A stretch of DNA of 23,633 nucleotides, from the NCBI GenBank assembly GCA_946414115.1, contig CAMKNF010000011.1, forward strand, positions 1 through 23,633, in the 5' to 3' direction. Made by a program: the position numbers and the translations under genes. The stretch comes from an uncultured Ruminococcus sp. Its GTDB lineage: Bacteria > Bacillota > Clostridia > Oscillospirales > Acutalibacteraceae. This document shows, piece after piece, positions 1 through 8,479 of this stretch. Positions within the stretch are counted from its first letter, which is position 1; each line of letters begins with the position of its first letter. Under the pieces are notes generated by a model. The model had not been told where the DNA came from. It saw only the letters and a program-made list of their open reading frames with translations, and did not search any database.

Positions 1-21
1 CCTTTCCAAACAACACGCACT

Positions 22-94
22 ATTATAAATTCGGAGCGTAGCGACCATTAATTCCTCATTCCTAATTCCGAATTCCGCATTAAATTATAGTTTA
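22..94. repeat. 73-bp repeat, copy 1 (inverted partner at 16212-16284)
   Basis: Base-by-base comparison shows this stretch is the exact reverse complement of 16212-16284, with the match stopping sharply on both sides. Inside it, 49-76 (read on the minus strand) is four tandem heptads of the form GGAATNN. A 16-base piece (71-86) recurs at 7444-7459. It lies upstream of the amylase promoter region and encodes nothing recognisable. It looks like a dispersed intergenic repeat; its mobility mechanism is unknown. Confidence 0.9.
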
Positions 95-128
95 CCTTAT
101 AAATGAAATGTTAAATAATACATTACTC

Positions 129-134
129 TATAAT
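129..134 (+). promoter_or_regulatory. Possible -10 element of the amylase gene
   Basis: A perfect TATAAT lies 43 bases upstream of the amylase start. No good -35 hexamer is found at 16-18 bases upstream, so the promoter may be weak or activator-dependent, as is common for sugar-regulated genes. That last point is inference. Confidence 0.4.
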
Positions 135-177
135 CTTATTAATTGTATCTGAATACAAAATGAAAGGATATTAACTT

Positions 178-1827
178 ATGAAAAAGCTGATTTCACTTTT
201 ACTCTGCGCTGCACTTGTCGGCGGCTGTGTACTTACAGGCTGTAATTCGCAGGAGAGCTCGGGCTCGTCAAAAGCAGAAAATGCCGCAGTAGCCGATCCG
301 ATTGAGAATATAAAAGCTACAGCGTCTGACGATAAATACCGCAACTATTATGAAATCTTCGTTAATTCGTTCTGCGATTCCAACGAAGATGCTGTCGGCG
401 ACTTACAGGGCATTATTTCACAGCTTGATTACCTCAATGACGGCGACCCGAACAGCGGAGACGACCTTGGCATTGACGGAATCTGGCTTACTCCTATTAT
501 GCCTTCAAAGTCCTACCATAAATATGATGTTGAGGATTACTATGATATTGACCCTGATTTTGGTACGCTTGAGGATTTTGACAAGCTGATTGAAGAATGT
601 GACAAGCGTGGAATCAAGGTAATCATTGACCTCGTTCTTAACCACATTTCCTCAAATAATCCGCTTTACACCAAGGCTGTCGAGGAAGTCAGCGAGGGCA
701 AGCTTGACGGAAATGCTGAATACTTTGAAATTCACAAAAGTGATTACTTCGACTCGGGCACTCCGACAAACTCACTTTCAAACGGGTATGAGTGTGAGGC
801 AAACTTCTCGCACGAGATGCCCGAATGGAATCTCAATTCCGAAAAAACTCGTGAAGAATTTAAGAAGATTGCAAAATTCTGGCTTGACAGAGGAGTAGGC
901 GGCTTCAGACTTGACGCCTGCAAATACTACACAAACAAAAGCACAGACGGAACTGAGTTTTTAAAATGGTTCTATGATACCTGCGAGGAGATAAAACCCG
1001 ACGTTTATATGGTAGGCGAAAACTGGACGGACGACTCGGACATTCAGGAGCTTTACAAGTCGGGAATTGACAGTCAGTTTGCGTTCAAGTTTGCACAGTC
1101 GTCAGGCTTGTTTGTGGAAAATCTTGTAACGCAGAACGGCGTGGCTGCTGTAAAAAAGGTTATGAACTACGACAAAAAAATGAAAGAGAGCAACGAAAAT
1201 GAGATTAACGCTCTGTTCTTGTCGAATCACGACCAGGTAAGAATTGCAAACACTCTTGAAGCACAGGGACTTGGTTATGAAAAGCTCGCCGCATCACTAT
1301 ATATGCTGTTCCCCGGAAACCCGTTTATCTATTACGGCGAGGAAATAGGTATTCAGGCACCAAACACAACAAGTGATGCCTCATACAGAACGGCAATGAT
1401 TTTTGATACAGAAAATATGCCGAGTATATTTGTAAACGGCGTCGGTGATGAATTTGACGAGCCGACAGGCGGCGGTGTTAAACAGCAGCTTGCCGACAAG
1501 GACTCACTGCTCAATTATTACCGCAGAATTATCAAGATTAAAAATCAGAATCCGGAGCTTGCAAGAGGTACAATTACCGGAATGCAGAGCTTTGACGATA
1601 AGAATGTAGGCGCATTTTATACCGAGTACGAGGGTTCAAAGCTCCTTGTGATTCATAATTTCAGCGCAAAGGAAAACAAGTCGCTTGAAATTACGGACGA
1701 TATGATTAAGAATGCAGTTGTAAGGGCAGACCTTGTTGCCGAAAGCTCTGACAAGCACGTTGAGCTTAAGGACGGAAAGCTGACACTTCCTGCACAGTCA
1801 ACCGTTATTCTGAAATCTGCTGAATAA
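178..1827 (+). CDS. Lipoprotein alpha-amylase, glycoside hydrolase family 13
   Basis: This 549-residue secreted enzyme should hydrolyse alpha-1,4 bonds of starch or maltodextrins at the cell surface. The N-terminus is a lipoprotein signal with a lipobox ending at Cys22 (LTGC), followed by a Ser-rich linker. The four GH13 regions are visible: DLVLNH at 151-156, GFRLDACKY at 242-250 with nucleophile Asp246, VGENW with acid/base Glu281, and SNHDQ with Asp352. The small C-terminal beta domain typical of the family follows (about 455-549); no starch-binding module is seen. The start has AAAGGA eight bases upstream. The gene stands alone with a terminator behind it. The exact specificity (alpha-amylase, neopullulanase or glucosidase) cannot be fixed by eye, but the GH13 assignment is firm. 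Confidence 0.93.
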   Translation: MKKLISLLLCAALVGGCVLTGCNSQESSGSSKAENAAVADPIENIKATASDDKYRNYYEIFVNSFCDSNEDAVGDLQGIISQLDYLNDGDPNSGDDLGIDGIWLTPIMPSKSYHKYDVEDYYDIDPDFGTLEDFDKLIEECDKRGIKVIIDLVLNHISSNNPLYTKAVEEVSEGKLDGNAEYFEIHKSDYFDSGTPTNSLSNGYECEANFSHEMPEWNLNSEKTREEFKKIAKFWLDRGVGGFRLDACKYYTNKSTDGTEFLKWFYDTCEEIKPDVYMVGENWTDDSDIQELYKSGIDSQFAFKFAQSSGLFVENLVTQNGVAAVKKVMNYDKKMKESNENEINALFLSNHDQVRIANTLEAQGLGYEKLAASLYMLFPGNPFIYYGEEIGIQAPNTTSDASYRTAMIFDTENMPSIFVNGVGDEFDEPTGGGVKQQLADKDSLLNYYRRIIKIKNQNPELARGTITGMQSFDDKNVGAFYTEYEGSKLLVIHNFSAKENKSLEITDDMIKNAVVRADLVAESSDKHVELKDGKLTLPAQSTVILKSAE

Positions 1828-1848
1828 TTACTAACCGGTTAATAAATA

Positions 1849-1888
1849 ACCGCCTCGTTTCAATACGGGGCGGTGTTTTCTTGTTTTC
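1849..1888 (+). terminator. Terminator behind the amylase gene
   Basis: Arms 1849-1858 and 1865-1874 form a 10-bp stem with one G.T pair and a 6-base loop, followed by a T-rich run from 1876. It sits between convergent genes and may also stop transcription from spoVAE, though the T run on the minus side is poor. Confidence 0.8.
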
Positions 1889-1911
1889 GAATACAATGGG
1901 GAATAACGCTG

Positions 1912-2280
1912 TTAAAACTTATCTCCCGATTTTGTGCAGAGGGCGGCGATGAGTCCGAAGAAAATTGCGGCGGCAATTCCTCCTGCGGCGCTTGTAAGTC
2001 CTCCCGTCAGTATTCCGAGCGCTCCGTCCTGTGCAAGCGCTTCCTTAACGCCCTCGCACATCACATATCCGAATCCGCTTATCGGCACAGAAGCTCCTGC
2101 GCCTGCAAATTCCGCAAGCGGCTTGTAAAGTCCGACTGCTCCCAGAATTACGCCTGCAACAACGAATCCCGTAAGTATCCTTGCAGGGGTAAGCTTTGTT
2201 TTATCAATAAGAATCTGTCCGACTAAGCAGATTAATCCGCCTACCCAGAAAGCATTAATGTAATCCATAATACCGTCCAT
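1912..2280 (-). CDS. spoVAE: Stage V sporulation protein AE (SpoVAE)
   Basis: This 122-residue membrane protein belongs to the SpoVA family, which moves dipicolinic acid (as its calcium salt) through the inner spore membrane during sporulation and germination. The signature is near the N-terminus: a hydrophobic segment then GQILIDKTKLTPARIL, and later a Gly/Ala-rich hydrophobic C-terminal half (GILTGGLTSAAGGIAAAI). Length fits the family (about 116 residues). The chosen start has AAAGGAG seven bases upstream; an internal Met5 would match the usual MDY start of the family, but the Shine-Dalgarno spacing favours Met1. Oddly, it is alone: spoVAC and spoVAD, its usual operon partners, are not adjacent. 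It is transcribed against the amylase gene and divergently from the ABC operon. Confidence 0.92.
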   Translation of the reverse strand: MDGIMDYINAFWVGGLICLVGQILIDKTKLTPARILTGFVVAGVILGAVGLYKPLAEFAGAGASVPISGFGYVMCEGVKEALAQDGALGILTGGLTSAAGGIAAAIFFGLIAALCTKSGDKF

Positions 2281-2441
2281 AATAACGCTCCTTTAAATTT
2301 TGTAGTCATTATCAATAAATATTGTTTTCATTTTTTGTTGATTAATTCCCGCAACCTTGAATTTATGTGATGAAAAACTGAATTTTTATGATTTTGACCT
2401 GTTTTTTGAGAATTTATATACACAAAATCAAATTTTTATAG

Positions 2442-2447
2442 TATAAT
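2442..2447 (+). promoter_or_regulatory. Possible -10 element of the Gld-like ABC operon
   Basis: A perfect TATAAT precedes the ATPase gene by about 77 bases. The -35 position (about 2419-2424) is poor. Transcription would begin near 2454, just before the hairpin at 2462-2487. Confidence 0.45.
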
Positions 2448-2461
2448 CTATTATGTTTAAT

Positions 2462-2487
2462 TCTGCTTTTCAGTGTATAAAAGCAGA
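2462..2487 (+). promoter_or_regulatory. Perfect 9-bp inverted repeat at the 5' end of the ABC operon leader
   Basis: TCTGCTTTT at 2462-2470 and its exact complement at 2479-2487 flank an 8-base spacer. Lying just downstream of the -10 box, it could be a 5' mRNA stem-loop or a repressor operator. The sequence alone does not decide. Confidence 0.5.
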
Positions 2488-2523
2488 CTTCATACAGACT
2501 AATTTTAAGGAGTGAAAAGTCAC

Positions 2524-3489
2524 ATGGTCGAGGTTAAACACCTTACAAAATGTTATGGCGACATAAAGGCCGTTGATGACATCAGCTTCACCGTTGAAAC
2601 GGGTGAAGTTCTCGGATTTCTCGGACCGAACGGTGCAGGAAAATCCACAACTATGAATATGATAACGGGTTACATTTCTTCAACAAGCGGTACCGTTACC
2701 ATTGACGGAAGCGAAATTCTTGATAATCCGAAGGAAACAAAGAAGAAAATCGGTTATCTTCCCGAAATTCCTCCGCTCTATGTTGATATGACTGTTAGGA
2801 AGTATCTTGAGTTTATGTTTGACCTCAAAAAGGTTAAGCTTCCTAAAAAGGAGCATATTGACGAGGTTATGCGACTTGTGCGAATTTCCGAGCAGTCGGA
2901 GCGTATTATCAAGAACCTTTCAAAAGGTTACCGTCAGCGTGTCGGCTTTGCACAGGCTTTGCTTGGCAATCCGCCGGTGCTTATCCTTGACGAGCCAACT
3001 GTAGGTCTTGACCCGAAGCAGATTATCGAAATCCGCAAGCTTATCAAGAGCCTCGGCAAAAAGCATACGGTTATTTTCTCTTCTCACGTGCTTTCCGAAA
3101 TCTCGGCTACCTGCGACAGAATCATAGTTATTTCAAACGGCAAAATTGTTGCCGACGCAAAAACCGAGGAGCTTTCAACTGCCGTTTCGGGCGAAGAAAA
3201 GCTTTCGCTTGAAATCGAGGGAGCTTCTGCCGACATTATTTCTGCAATCAAGAAAATCCCCGCCGTTATTCGTGCAAACAAGGTTAAGACATTGCGTGAC
3301 AATACGGCAAAATATATGGTCGAATACGAAAAGGGCGTTGATGTTCGCCGTGACGTTTTCAGCGCAATGGCAAGAATAGGCTGTCCGATTCTCAATATGC
3401 AGTCGGGTAATGAAACCCTTGAGGATATGTTCCTCAAGCTGACAACGGGAGACCGGAATAATTATCGTGAAAACGGAGGTAACAGCTGA
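2524..3489 (+). CDS. ABC transporter ATP-binding protein, GldA-like
   Basis: The 321-residue cytoplasmic ATPase should power the membrane permease encoded next. Motifs read directly: Walker A GPNGAGKST (34-42), a Q-loop position written GYLPE where Glu replaces Gln, a signature LSKGYRQRV (132-140) in place of LSGGQ, Walker B VLILDEP (152-158), D-loop GLDP and H-loop His188. The LSKGYRQR signature and GYLPE are typical of GldA-type and other ABC-2 exporters. Residues from about 210 form the usual C-terminal accessory region. An in-frame GTG at 2512 overlaps the Shine-Dalgarno AAGGAG (2507-2512), so the ATG at 2524 is preferred. First gene of a four-gene operon; its stop overlaps the next start (TGATG). 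Confidence 0.9.
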   Translation: MVEVKHLTKCYGDIKAVDDISFTVETGEVLGFLGPNGAGKSTTMNMITGYISSTSGTVTIDGSEILDNPKETKKKIGYLPEIPPLYVDMTVRKYLEFMFDLKKVKLPKKEHIDEVMRLVRISEQSERIIKNLSKGYRQRVGFAQALLGNPPVLILDEPTVGLDPKQIIEIRKLIKSLGKKHTVIFSSHVLSEISATCDRIIVISNGKIVADAKTEELSTAVSGEEKLSLEIEGASADIISAIKKIPAVIRANKVKTLRDNTAKYMVEYEKGVDVRRDVFSAMARIGCPILNMQSGNETLEDMFLKLTTGDRNNYRENGGNS

Positions 3490-4193
3490 TGGGTACAATT
3501 CTGAAAAGAGAGCTTTCCTCTTACTTTAACTCTGCTACAGCCTATGTTGTAATGGCTACATACTTTATCTTTTCGGGAATATTCTTCACGGCTATCTGCT
3601 TTGGCTACAACACAACGAGCCTTGCAGGCGTGTACGGAAATATGTTCTACATTATAATGTTCATTATTCCGATTATTACAATGAAAACTTTTTCCGAAGA
3701 AAAACGTCAGAAAACCGACCAGGCTCTTCTGACCTCTCCGACAAGCCTTACCGAGATTGTAATCGGCAAGTTTTTGGGCGCATTCACACTTTATGCCGCT
3801 TGCTGCTGCATTTTCCTTGTGTATGCTGTTGTTATCTCATTCTTTGCAACCCCCGACTGGCCTGTAATTCTCTGCACATTCGCCGGAATCATTCTTCTGG
3901 GTGCGGCGCTTATTGCGATAAACGTGTTTATTTCTGCTCTTACCGAGAGTATGATTATCGCAGCTGTTGCAGGTATGGCTCTCGGACTTCTAATTTCGTT
4001 CCTCGGCAATATCAGCGATATGCTGTCTATTGACTGGATAACAACGATTCTTGAAAAAATCAATCCGCTTAATTACTACACAAACTTTACATACGGTATC
4101 TTAAGCATTGTCGATATTGTATTTTTCCTGACTCTTACGGGACTATTCATTTTCTTTACCGTTCGTGTTCTGGAAAAAAGACGCTGGAGCTAA
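3489..4193 (+). CDS. ABC-2 type permease, GldF-like
   Basis: This 234-residue protein has about six hydrophobic membrane segments (roughly 17-38, 50-66, 93-118, 125-150, 153-175, 205-227). After the second segment comes the conserved cytoplasmic stretch FSEEKRQKTDQALLTSP, which matches the EEK...T...LLTSP pattern of ABC-2 permeases where the subunit couples to its ATPase. Its start overlaps the ATPase stop by one base and a GAGGT precedes it, so the two are translationally coupled. It is the likely channel half of the complex; the substrate is unknown. Similarity to GldF of Bacteroidota gliding machinery describes the family only: gliding itself is not implied. Confidence 0.87.
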   Translation: MGTILKRELSSYFNSATAYVVMATYFIFSGIFFTAICFGYNTTSLAGVYGNMFYIIMFIIPIITMKTFSEEKRQKTDQALLTSPTSLTEIVIGKFLGAFTLYAACCCIFLVYAVVISFFATPDWPVILCTFAGIILLGAALIAINVFISALTESMIIAAVAGMALGLLISFLGNISDMLSIDWITTILEKINPLNYYTNFTYGILSIVDIVFFLTLTGLFIFFTVRVLEKRRWS

Positions 4194-4207
4194 GGGAGGT
4201 TATCTGA

Positions 4208-5818
4208 ATGAACGAAGAAAACAAGGTTCTTACACCAAATGAAACTCCCGATACAACAGTGGAGGATACAAAAGAAACTGCAACCGAGCAGGTTGCAGAC
4301 GACAAAAAGGACAATAAGGGCAAGAAAAATAAGCCCAAAAAGAAAAAGGGCAGTTTTAAGGCTTTTCTTAAGTCAAGAAAGGCTCGCCACGGCTCTTTGG
4401 CAATTGTAATTGTCGCTGTAGTAGTGGCAATTGTAATTGTGCTCAACGTAATCTGCGGTCTGCTTGTTGACCGTTTCCCCGACTTAAAGCTTGATTTTAC
4501 GGCTAATAAGTCGTTTGCTTTGCAGGACGATACAATCGACTACGTTTCTCACCTCAATAAGGACGTAACACTCAATATTCTTATGCCCGAAAAAGAGGTT
4601 GAAAATCAGGGTACATACTTTATTCAGGCTAAAAATCTGCTCGACAAAATCAAGAGCAATTCAAACGGTAAAATTGACTTGAAGTATGTTGACCTTACTT
4701 CAAATCCGACCTTTACTTCAAATTACCCCAATGTTGACTGGAACGGCGGAAACAACTACTTTATGCTTGTTGAGTGCGGAAAGCAGTACAAGGCTTTAAA
4801 GGTAGATGAGTGCTTTGAATATGACGAGCAGACCTACAGCTACTACGGTCAGTATCAGTTTACAGGCACTACTGTTGAACAGGCTGTTGTAACTGCTATT
4901 CTCAACGTAACTGCTGACGACAAGGTTGTTGTCGATATGATTAAGGGCAACAACGAGCAGGACTATTCGTCAATCAAGACATTGCTTGAAAACAACGCTT
5001 ATGAAGTAAACGAAATCTCGCTTGTAACTCAGGATATTGATGACAAAGCTGAATTTATTATGATTTATGCTCCGTCGGTTGACCTTGACGAAAGTGCGGT
5101 TGATAAGATTTCAAAGTGGCTTGACAATGACGGCAAGTACGGCAGAACGCTTATTTACGTTCCGTGCGCAGACAAGGTAGACACCCCGAACATTGATGCG
5201 TTGCTTGACCAGTGGGGTATGCAGGTAAACGGCGGTTATGTTTTTGAAACCAACACCGATTACCTCATCAGCAACTCCAGTGCGTTTGCATTTATTACTG
5301 ATTACAGCGACTACTACAAGGATAATCTTAAAAATTCAAAAATTCCCGTAGCTGTCAGCGATGCCCACGATATTATTATCAAAGACAGCGAAATGGCTCA
5401 CTCCCTGCTTACAACCTCTGACAAGGCAGGCGTTCAGCCGTATGATGTCGATGAGGAATGGAATTATCAGGACGCAATCAAAGGCGAGCCTCTTAACATT
5501 GCGGCTGAAGGCGTTAAGACAAACAATGACGAAAAATCCTCAAGAGTTTTAGTATTCGGCTCTTACGCAATGTTCAGCAAAGTTATGATGAGCTACAACA
5601 GCTTCAACAACTCGGCATACTTTATGAACGTTGTAAATACAATTGCAGACAAGGACGATACAGGAATTACAATTGAGTCAAAATCGCTTGAAAGCGCAGA
5701 GCTTGGCGTAACAGACGTTACAACTCAGTCGGTTATGATTGCAATATTTGTATTTATTCTTCCTGCAGCTATTCTTGCAGCAGGACTTATCGTATGGCTG
5801 CGCAGGAGGAACAGATAA
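4208..5818 (+). CDS. GldG-like ABC transporter auxiliary protein
   Basis: The 536-residue protein begins with a charged, Lys-rich cytoplasmic tail (1-62), a membrane anchor (63-87), a long extracytoplasmic region (about 88-505) and a C-terminal membrane helix (508-530) ending in Arg-rich residues. After the first helix, DFTANKSFAL resembles the conserved D-T-x-x-K-x-x-x-L opening of GldG/ABC auxiliary domains. The pattern of two anchors around a large external domain, and the position after a GldA/GldF pair, support the call. A GGGAGG precedes the ATG, 14 bases after the permease stop. Its biochemical function is not established; a role in substrate handling outside the membrane is inference. 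Confidence 0.8.
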   Translation: MNEENKVLTPNETPDTTVEDTKETATEQVADDKKDNKGKKNKPKKKKGSFKAFLKSRKARHGSLAIVIVAVVVAIVIVLNVICGLLVDRFPDLKLDFTANKSFALQDDTIDYVSHLNKDVTLNILMPEKEVENQGTYFIQAKNLLDKIKSNSNGKIDLKYVDLTSNPTFTSNYPNVDWNGGNNYFMLVECGKQYKALKVDECFEYDEQTYSYYGQYQFTGTTVEQAVVTAILNVTADDKVVVDMIKGNNEQDYSSIKTLLENNAYEVNEISLVTQDIDDKAEFIMIYAPSVDLDESAVDKISKWLDNDGKYGRTLIYVPCADKVDTPNIDALLDQWGMQVNGGYVFETNTDYLISNSSAFAFITDYSDYYKDNLKNSKIPVAVSDAHDIIIKDSEMAHSLLTTSDKAGVQPYDVDEEWNYQDAIKGEPLNIAAEGVKTNNDEKSSRVLVFGSYAMFSKVMMSYNSFNNSAYFMNVVNTIADKDDTGITIESKSLESAELGVTDVTTQSVMIAIFVFILPAAILAAGLIVWLRRRNR

Positions 5819-7362
5819 TGAAAAAGAACACCAAAATTTTTATAGTTGTTGCTGTTGCGGCAGTGCTGTTGATTGGCTTGATGCTTTTGCTGATTTTCCT
5901 GCCAAAGGGCGACAGCGATGGTTCGGCTACCTATGACGAGGGCGTTAAGATGAGCGTTACTACTGATGCAAACGGCGTTCATCAGGCTGAAATCATCACA
6001 GACAAAGACGGAAAGATTGAAAACAACAGCTACGGTACGCTTGTTGAGTACGACACAAATAAAATTTCAACTATTCACATAGAAAACAACAAGGGTACGC
6101 TTGATATAACTTCGACTACTCCGAGAAACGAAAAGGGTGAAACCCAGGCAACCGTATACACAATCAAGGGTTACGAGGATTTTGAGCTTCAGCAGGGCAT
6201 TGCCGATACAATCGCATCTTCTGCCGCACAGCTTGAATTTTCAAAGGTTATAACTCTTGAAAAGGATAAGGCGTCCGAATACGGCTTTGACAAGCCGAGG
6301 TCTACGGTTACAATTACCTATGAGGATAAGACAAAGGCTGTAGTATATGTAGGCGATGACGCTCCGCAGAGTGCAGGAACATATATTAAATTCGGTGACG
6401 GCGACGCAGTTTATCTTGTTACTACCGATGCCGTAAGCGCATTTGACTACGGTCTTACCGACCTTATGAGCCTTACAATCAACGATTCTGCATCGGATTC
6501 CAACAACAGTCAGGCTTCCTCAATCACACTTTCGGGTTCAAACTTCGGCAATGAAATCGTGCTTGTTCCTAACAATGACAGCAAGAACTCTGCATCTTAC
6601 AAAATTACAAAGCCTAATGAAGGCTATGCAAGTGAGAGCGAAAGCAGTCTTGTTGAGGGTGCAATCAGAGGATTGTATGCTGAAAGCGTAAAAATGGTAA
6701 ATCCGTCCTCAAACCAGCTTTCGGAACTCGGACTTTCAAATCCCTATGCCGAGGTGAAGGCTGTTTATCCCGATATTACGGTTGATGTTATCAGCTCAAA
6801 GCCTGACGGTGAAGGCAAGGTTTATTTGATGGAGAACGGCGGAAAAGTTGTATATGTTATGGCGTCTGAAAAGCTGCCCTGGGTAACAACAAGCTACGAA
6901 AAGCTTGTCAGCGAATATGTGTTAAGTCCCAAAATGACTGCTCTTTCGCAGGTCAGCATAAGCGACGGCAAAAAGACGTATGACTTTGCATTAAGCTCAA
7001 AAGAGGTTACTTCAACCGATAACGAGGGCAGTGAAACTACAACTACACAGACAAGCGTTAAGTATGGCGACAAGGAAATTGAGCTTTCATACTTCTCAAC
7101 GCTGTTCCAGAACATTTCCTATACGGAGCTTGCAGATATGGATTCCGAGAGTGCAAGCGGCACACCGGTTCTTTCAATTACCTATACGTACTCTTCCGAT
7201 AAGAGCAGTGATACGGTAAGCTTCTATGAAACAGGTGCAAACCGCTACGTTGCGTCGGTGAACGGAACGTCTGTCGGTCACGTCCACAAGGCAAACATTA
7301 ACAAAGCTGTTAAACAGATTGCCGACGTTGCGGCAAACAAACAGGTTGACTCGGTATTTTAG
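5818..7362 (+). CDS. DUF4340 domain membrane-anchored protein
   Basis: This 514-residue protein has one N-terminal membrane helix (about 7-29) and a long external beta-rich region. The stretch around VGDDAPQSAGTYIKFGDGDAVYLV has the Y-x-G-D...G-x-Y...VYLV pattern of DUF4340, and similar patterns recur later, suggesting repeated units. AGGAGG at 5805-5810 sits seven bases before the ATG at 5818, which overlaps the GldG stop (TAATG), so an upstream in-frame ATG at 5794 is not used. Last gene of the operon, ended by a terminator. DUF4340 proteins are often found behind GldG-like genes; their function is unknown. Ser/Thr content is high in the external part. Confidence 0.8.
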   Translation: MKKNTKIFIVVAVAAVLLIGLMLLLIFLPKGDSDGSATYDEGVKMSVTTDANGVHQAEIITDKDGKIENNSYGTLVEYDTNKISTIHIENNKGTLDITSTTPRNEKGETQATVYTIKGYEDFELQQGIADTIASSAAQLEFSKVITLEKDKASEYGFDKPRSTVTITYEDKTKAVVYVGDDAPQSAGTYIKFGDGDAVYLVTTDAVSAFDYGLTDLMSLTINDSASDSNNSQASSITLSGSNFGNEIVLVPNNDSKNSASYKITKPNEGYASESESSLVEGAIRGLYAESVKMVNPSSNQLSELGLSNPYAEVKAVYPDITVDVISSKPDGEGKVYLMENGGKVVYVMASEKLPWVTTSYEKLVSEYVLSPKMTALSQVSISDGKKTYDFALSSKEVTSTDNEGSETTTTQTSVKYGDKEIELSYFSTLFQNISYTELADMDSESASGTPVLSITYTYSSDKSSDTVSFYETGANRYVASVNGTSVGHVHKANINKAVKQIADVAANKQVDSVF

Positions 7363-7396
7363 ATTGAGTAGATAGGCACGTAAATTCAGAAACATA

Positions 7397-7438
7397 GGTC
7401 GGTGCATTGCTATATAGCGGTGCCCGACCGTTTTTTTT
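7397..7438 (+). terminator. Terminator of the Gld-like/DUF4340 operon
   Basis: GGTCGG...GC at 7397-7405 pairs with GCCCGACC at 7422-7429 with one bulge and an inner GCTA/TAGC stem, followed by eight T residues (7431-7438). Confidence 0.88.
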
Positions 7439-7463
7439 AGATTAATTCCGCATTAAATTTTTG

Positions 7464-7492
7464 TAGACTTTTTTGTCGGCGTTTGTTATAAT
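7464..7492 (+). promoter_or_regulatory. Probable promoter of the GT2-GtrA operon
   Basis: TATAAT at 7487-7492 lies 24 bases before the chosen start; a weak -35, TAGACT at 7464-7469, is 17 bases upstream. A 16-base fragment of the 73-bp repeat (7444-7459) lies just upstream of the -35. Confidence 0.55.
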
Positions 7493-7516
7493 AAAATAAT
7501 GAAAAGGGTGATACAT

Positions 7517-8479
7517 ATGAAAACGATAGATCTGGTCGTTCCCTGTTACAACGAGGAAGCAGGACTTGAGCATTTTGTGCTTGAAACCAACAAGGTGATT
7601 GACTCGCTCCCCGATTACAGTTTCAGATATATTCTTGTAAACGACGGAAGCCGTGACAAAACTTATCTTGTAATGAAAAAGCTTGCAAAACAATTTTCAA
7701 ATATAAAGTACATTTGCTTTTCAAGAAATTTCGGCAAAGAGGCGGCAATGTACGCAGGACTTCAGCATACAACGGCTGACTATGTTGTTGTAATGGACGC
7801 TGATTTACAGCATCCGCCGGAGATTTTTCCGCAGATGATTGAGGCTCTTGAAAAAGAGGGCTACGACTGCTGTGCAACAAAGCGTGACGAGCGTGAGGGC
7901 GAAAGCAAGTTCAGGGGTATTTTCTCCAAGCTGTTCTTCAAGCTTTCCAATAAGCTCACTGACGTTAAAAATCCCTACGGCGCAATGGACTACCGAATGA
8001 TGACAAGACAGATGGTTGATTCTATCCTTGAGCTCGGCGAGGTTCAGCGTTTTTCAAAGGGTATTTTCTCGTGGGTAGGCTTTAACACAAAATGGGTTTC
8101 TTTCAAGACGGTTGACCGTCAGCTCGGTACTACAACGTGGAAATTTTCAAGCCTGTTTAAATATGCGCTTGACGGAATCACCTGTTTTTCCGTTGCACCT
8201 CTGCGATTTACAGCTGTTATGGGCGGCGTAATCTTCGTAGTTTCGCTTATCTATATTTTAATTACGCTTATTCAGACGTTGTTCTTCGGAATTACAACTC
8301 CGGGTTACGTAACAACGCTGTGCGCTGTGTTGTTTCTGGGTGGCATTACAGAAATGTCAATCGGAATCCTCGGCGAGTACATCGGCAGAATTTATATGGA
8401 GTCGAAGGACAGACCGATTTACATAACAAAGTACTCAAATTTTGAGGAAGAAAACAACGAAGAAAAGGATAGTGAATGA
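7517..8479 (+). CDS. GT2 glycosyltransferase, DPM1/GtrB/CsbB-like, with two C-terminal membrane helices
   Basis: The 320-residue enzyme should transfer a sugar from a nucleotide donor to a polyprenyl phosphate on the inner membrane face. GT-A motifs are clear: VPCYNEE at 8-14, VNDGSRD at 41-47, SRNFGKEAA at 69-77 and DADLQHPPE at 94-102 (the metal-binding DxD-like motif). Two membrane helices follow at about 231-257 and 264-288, as in GtrB/CsbB/YkoT-type enzymes, with an acidic tail. An ATG at 7499 lies only seven bases after the -10 box, so the ATG at 7517 with AAAGGGTG before it is chosen. Its stop overlaps the gtrA-like start (ATGA). The sugar and final acceptor are not visible. Confidence 0.88.
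   Translation: MKTIDLVVPCYNEEAGLEHFVLETNKVIDSLPDYSFRYILVNDGSRDKTYLVMKKLAKQFSNIKYICFSRNFGKEAAMYAGLQHTTADYVVVMDADLQHPPEIFPQMIEALEKEGYDCCATKRDEREGESKFRGIFSKLFFKLSNKLTDVKNPYGAMDYRMMTRQMVDSILELGEVQRFSKGIFSWVGFNTKWVSFKTVDRQLGTTTWKFSSLFKYALDGITCFSVAPLRFTAVMGGVIFVVSLIYILITLIQTLFFGITTPGYVTTLCAVLFLGGITEMSIGILGEYIGRIYMESKDRPIYITKYSNFEEENNEEKDSE

Noticed and set aside
2281..2400. Sigma-G or sigma-F promoter of spoVAE
   Set aside because: Only loose matches on the minus strand; none has both boxes at correct spacing, so no feature was called.
2512..2523. GTG start for the GldA-like ATPase
   Set aside because: It overlaps the Shine-Dalgarno sequence; the ATG at 2524 gives the normal family start.
5794..5817. 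Earlier ATG for the DUF4340 protein
   Set aside because: It would place AGGAGG inside the gene and extend before a clean signal-anchor; the ATG at 5818 is coupled to the GldG stop.
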